Part shown: positions 62,300 to 64,000 of the stretch, piece after piece | Layout: each line of letters starts with the position of its first letter | Numbering within the stretch: the stretch's first letter is position 1 | NCBI RefSeq assembly: GCF_000005505.3 | Contig: NC_016131.3 | Location: 14,405,501-14,469,500 of the forward strand | Reading direction: 5' to 3' | DNA: 64,000 bases | Source: Brachypodium distachyon | Lineage: Eukaryota > Streptophyta > Magnoliopsida > Poales > Poaceae | The notes under the pieces: model-generated | The model's input: only the letters and a program-made list of their open reading frames with translations | What the model was told of the DNA's origin: nothing | Databases searched by the model: none | Made by a program: the position numbers and the translations under genes

Positions 62300-62396
62300 G
62301 ATGCGGGGCTGCATGCATATTTATAGCTTGGAGATTCAGCTCACGTGCACTTTGCTCACTCCCTCTTGGGATGAGCATCCAAATTCGACGGCCTGT
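62300..62396 (-). promoter_or_regulatory. Proximal promoter of peroxidase C
   Basis: On the minus strand, TATAAATA is at 62325-62318, with CACGTG at 62347-62342. The surrounding sequence matches the peroxidase B promoter closely, including gaatttggatgct and tatgcatg. Confidence 0.75.
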
Positions 62397-63361
62397 TCAG
62401 TCCGGGCTTAGTCTCCCTCGAGTCTCGACAGACAACTTCGATCAACTGGCCACACGTACATGATCACGCCCGTCCATTTTCTGTACTTGAACCTAGCTAG
62501 CCGTCCGATCGTAGATACGAACATGCTATTTTTTCTAACATATATTTTTTGTGGTGAAGATACGTTGTATATACCGTAGTATTGACAAATTATCTTGTCG
62601 TATAATTGGAACTTGGAAGGGGCACGCGTGCATCCAAGGGTGGTAGCCTCCAACTTAATTTGCTACCGGCCTGGCGTTTTCCTCCTCTTTCTCTTCTTCT
62701 TACAGAAGTGCTACGTTTATTTTGTCCAGATCTCTGTCGAAAATATTTCAGAGCAAAATTTGAGCAGACCTTGCGTGCTAGCAGACGACGAGGTACAGGC
62801 TGGATCACCTTACATGTAGGCATCGCTTGGACGAATGGTTTGGCCTTCAGTACATTAATTAAGCAGCGGAGAGTCCGCATTTGTCCAAGACAATTCAACC
62901 TGCCCACGACCGGCGCACCGGTCGCCTTCGACGTGATCCACCAGGCCGCCTTCAGACGTCGACCTGCCAAGCGGCCGTTCGGCCCGATCCGGGTACGTCT
63001 TGGGCCGGCCGCCTCGTCGGAGCTAGCCATTGTTGGGCCGCACGGCCCGGGCAGAAGTTTGTTGAAACGTACGTTCATTCGGTAAGACAAACACATGCAC
63101 ACCTTGTTCTAAAAAAAAAACAAAAAAAAACAGATGCACACCTTCCACGCCAATACCTTACGCATCCTGAAGCACATATATTTATCCGAATCAAGAGGAA
63201 GTAGCAAATAAATCCTCCACGTCTTTTTGCACGGGAGAATTTGTTCGTCACACGTACGACTCGATCACAAAAAACACACACACGGCCACGCTGTGGAGGC
63301 CTTATTCGTCGTCGTTTACAAGTGCTGCCATGCCGATCGAGCTAGAAGGCCTCCAACTTAA
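62397..63361. other. Intergenic between peroxidases C and D
   Basis: No gene is seen. It includes the repeat fragment near 62876-62905 shared with 56795-56830 in inverse, and an A-rich tract near 63111-63130. Confidence 0.5.
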
Positions 63362-63922
63362 TCAGGAGTTGACCTTGGAGCAGCTGAGCCTGATCTGCCC
63401 TTGCGACCCAGTCTTAGGCGCAATGTTCCCCATATTCACCATGGCCGTCACAAACGCGGCACTGAACGCCGCCGGGTTCGACGCGAAGTTCCTGACCGTG
63501 TTATCCGTGCCCCCACCGTTGAACAACACCTGGTCGGAATGCAGCAGGCCCTTGTTGGCCTGCAAGTTCACGAAGTACTTGTTGTCGAACGCCGTGGGCG
63601 TCGCGACGTCGAGCGGCGCCAGGCTTGTGTTGCCGGAGCTCGTGGAACGCGGGCAGTTGGACTTGAGGGACGCCGCGAAGGCGGCGTCGATGTTGGTCTC
63701 GTTGTAGATCCTGTCCCTGAAGTTGAGGCACTGCGATTGGCCGATGGTGTGGCCGCCTGAGAGCGCCACCATGTCGGTCACGCTGAGCTGCTTGTTGGCG
63801 AAGTTGTCGGTGAGGTTCTTGAGGTCGAAGGTTGGGGGTGGCAGGTCGTTCTCTGCGTTGGTCTTGCTTGCTGTTGTGGAGTCTCTCCTGCCTAGGAGCA
63901 CTGTCCATGATGGCCCTCCCAG
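63362..63922 (-). CDS. Class III peroxidase D, last exon only (window edge)
   Basis: The exon begins after ATTCAG at 63923 with [15 protein letters not shown] and ends KTGSQGQIRLSCSKVNS, 186 residues plus the stop. The proximal His is in LSGGHTIGQSQC, where Gly replaces the usual Ala. Sequence 63923-64000 is intron, and exons 1-2 lie beyond the right edge. It is clearly related to B and C but more distant, with NETNIDAAFAASLKSNCP in place of [19 protein letters not shown]. The orientation is the same as C. Confidence 0.93.
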   Translation of the reverse strand: MGGPSWTVLLGRRDSTTASKTNAENDLPPPTFDLKNLTDNFANKQLSVTDMVALSGGHTIGQSQCLNFRDRIYNETNIDAAFAASLKSNCPRSTSSGNTSLAPLDVATPTAFDNKYFVNLQANKGLLHSDQVLFNGGGTDNTVRNFASNPAAFSAAFVTAMVNMGNIAPKTGSQGQIRLSCSKVNS

Positions 63923-64000
63923 CTGAATTCATTCATGGATGCGCAAAATTAAGTTCAGATTAACGATTTTGGATGATAATGATAATGATGATGACGACGA

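Overview
This is nuclear DNA from a grass, most likely a pooid and plausibly Brachypodium-like. The evidence is GC-rich short-intron or intronless genes, Stowaway MITEs with CTCCCTCCGT termini, PIF/Harbinger and LTR-retrotransposon insertions, and monocot-type class III peroxidase, CIPK and HAK genes. The species is an inference; nothing in the sequence names it.

Layout. Bases 1-3850 are the 5' part of a degraded Ty1-copia element (minus strand). Its gag region is interrupted by a solo LTR that is itself interrupted by a second solo LTR of the same family in the opposite orientation. An F-box/DUF295 gene (4794-6033) follows. Its probable first exon is cut after the second codon by a complete 8.2-kb Ty3-gypsy element (6476-14695), and the ATG side continues into an LTR-like promoter (to 15162). 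Next come a carboxylesterase (16367-17419), class III peroxidase A (17924-19474), a WEB-family coiled-coil gene (21569-23665) and a tRNA-Ser(UGA) gene (24224-24305). Bases 24306-32089 are gene-poor and hold large inverted repeats, MITEs and a tandem duplication.

The second half has an intronless CIPK kinase (32301-33635), a second CIPK with a two-uORF, intron-containing 5' leader (40444-42870), a deletion-derivative PIF/Harbinger transposon (48550-49806) and an eight-exon HAK/KUP potassium transporter (50176-53669). It ends in a peroxidase cluster: peroxidases B and C are convergent near-copies with conserved promoters, and D is cut by the window edge.

Functional themes. Two CBL-interacting kinases and a K+ transporter lie within about 21 kb; CIPKs are known regulators of HAK-type transporters, so the proximity is suggestive but not proof of a link. 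Four secreted peroxidases indicate local duplication for apoplastic redox or cell-wall functions. No CRISPR, plasmid or bacterial system is present. The most unusual items are the retroelement-split F-box gene, the opposed nested solo LTRs, the CIPK uORFs, the GC-AG intron of peroxidase C, and several hairpin-forming repeats.
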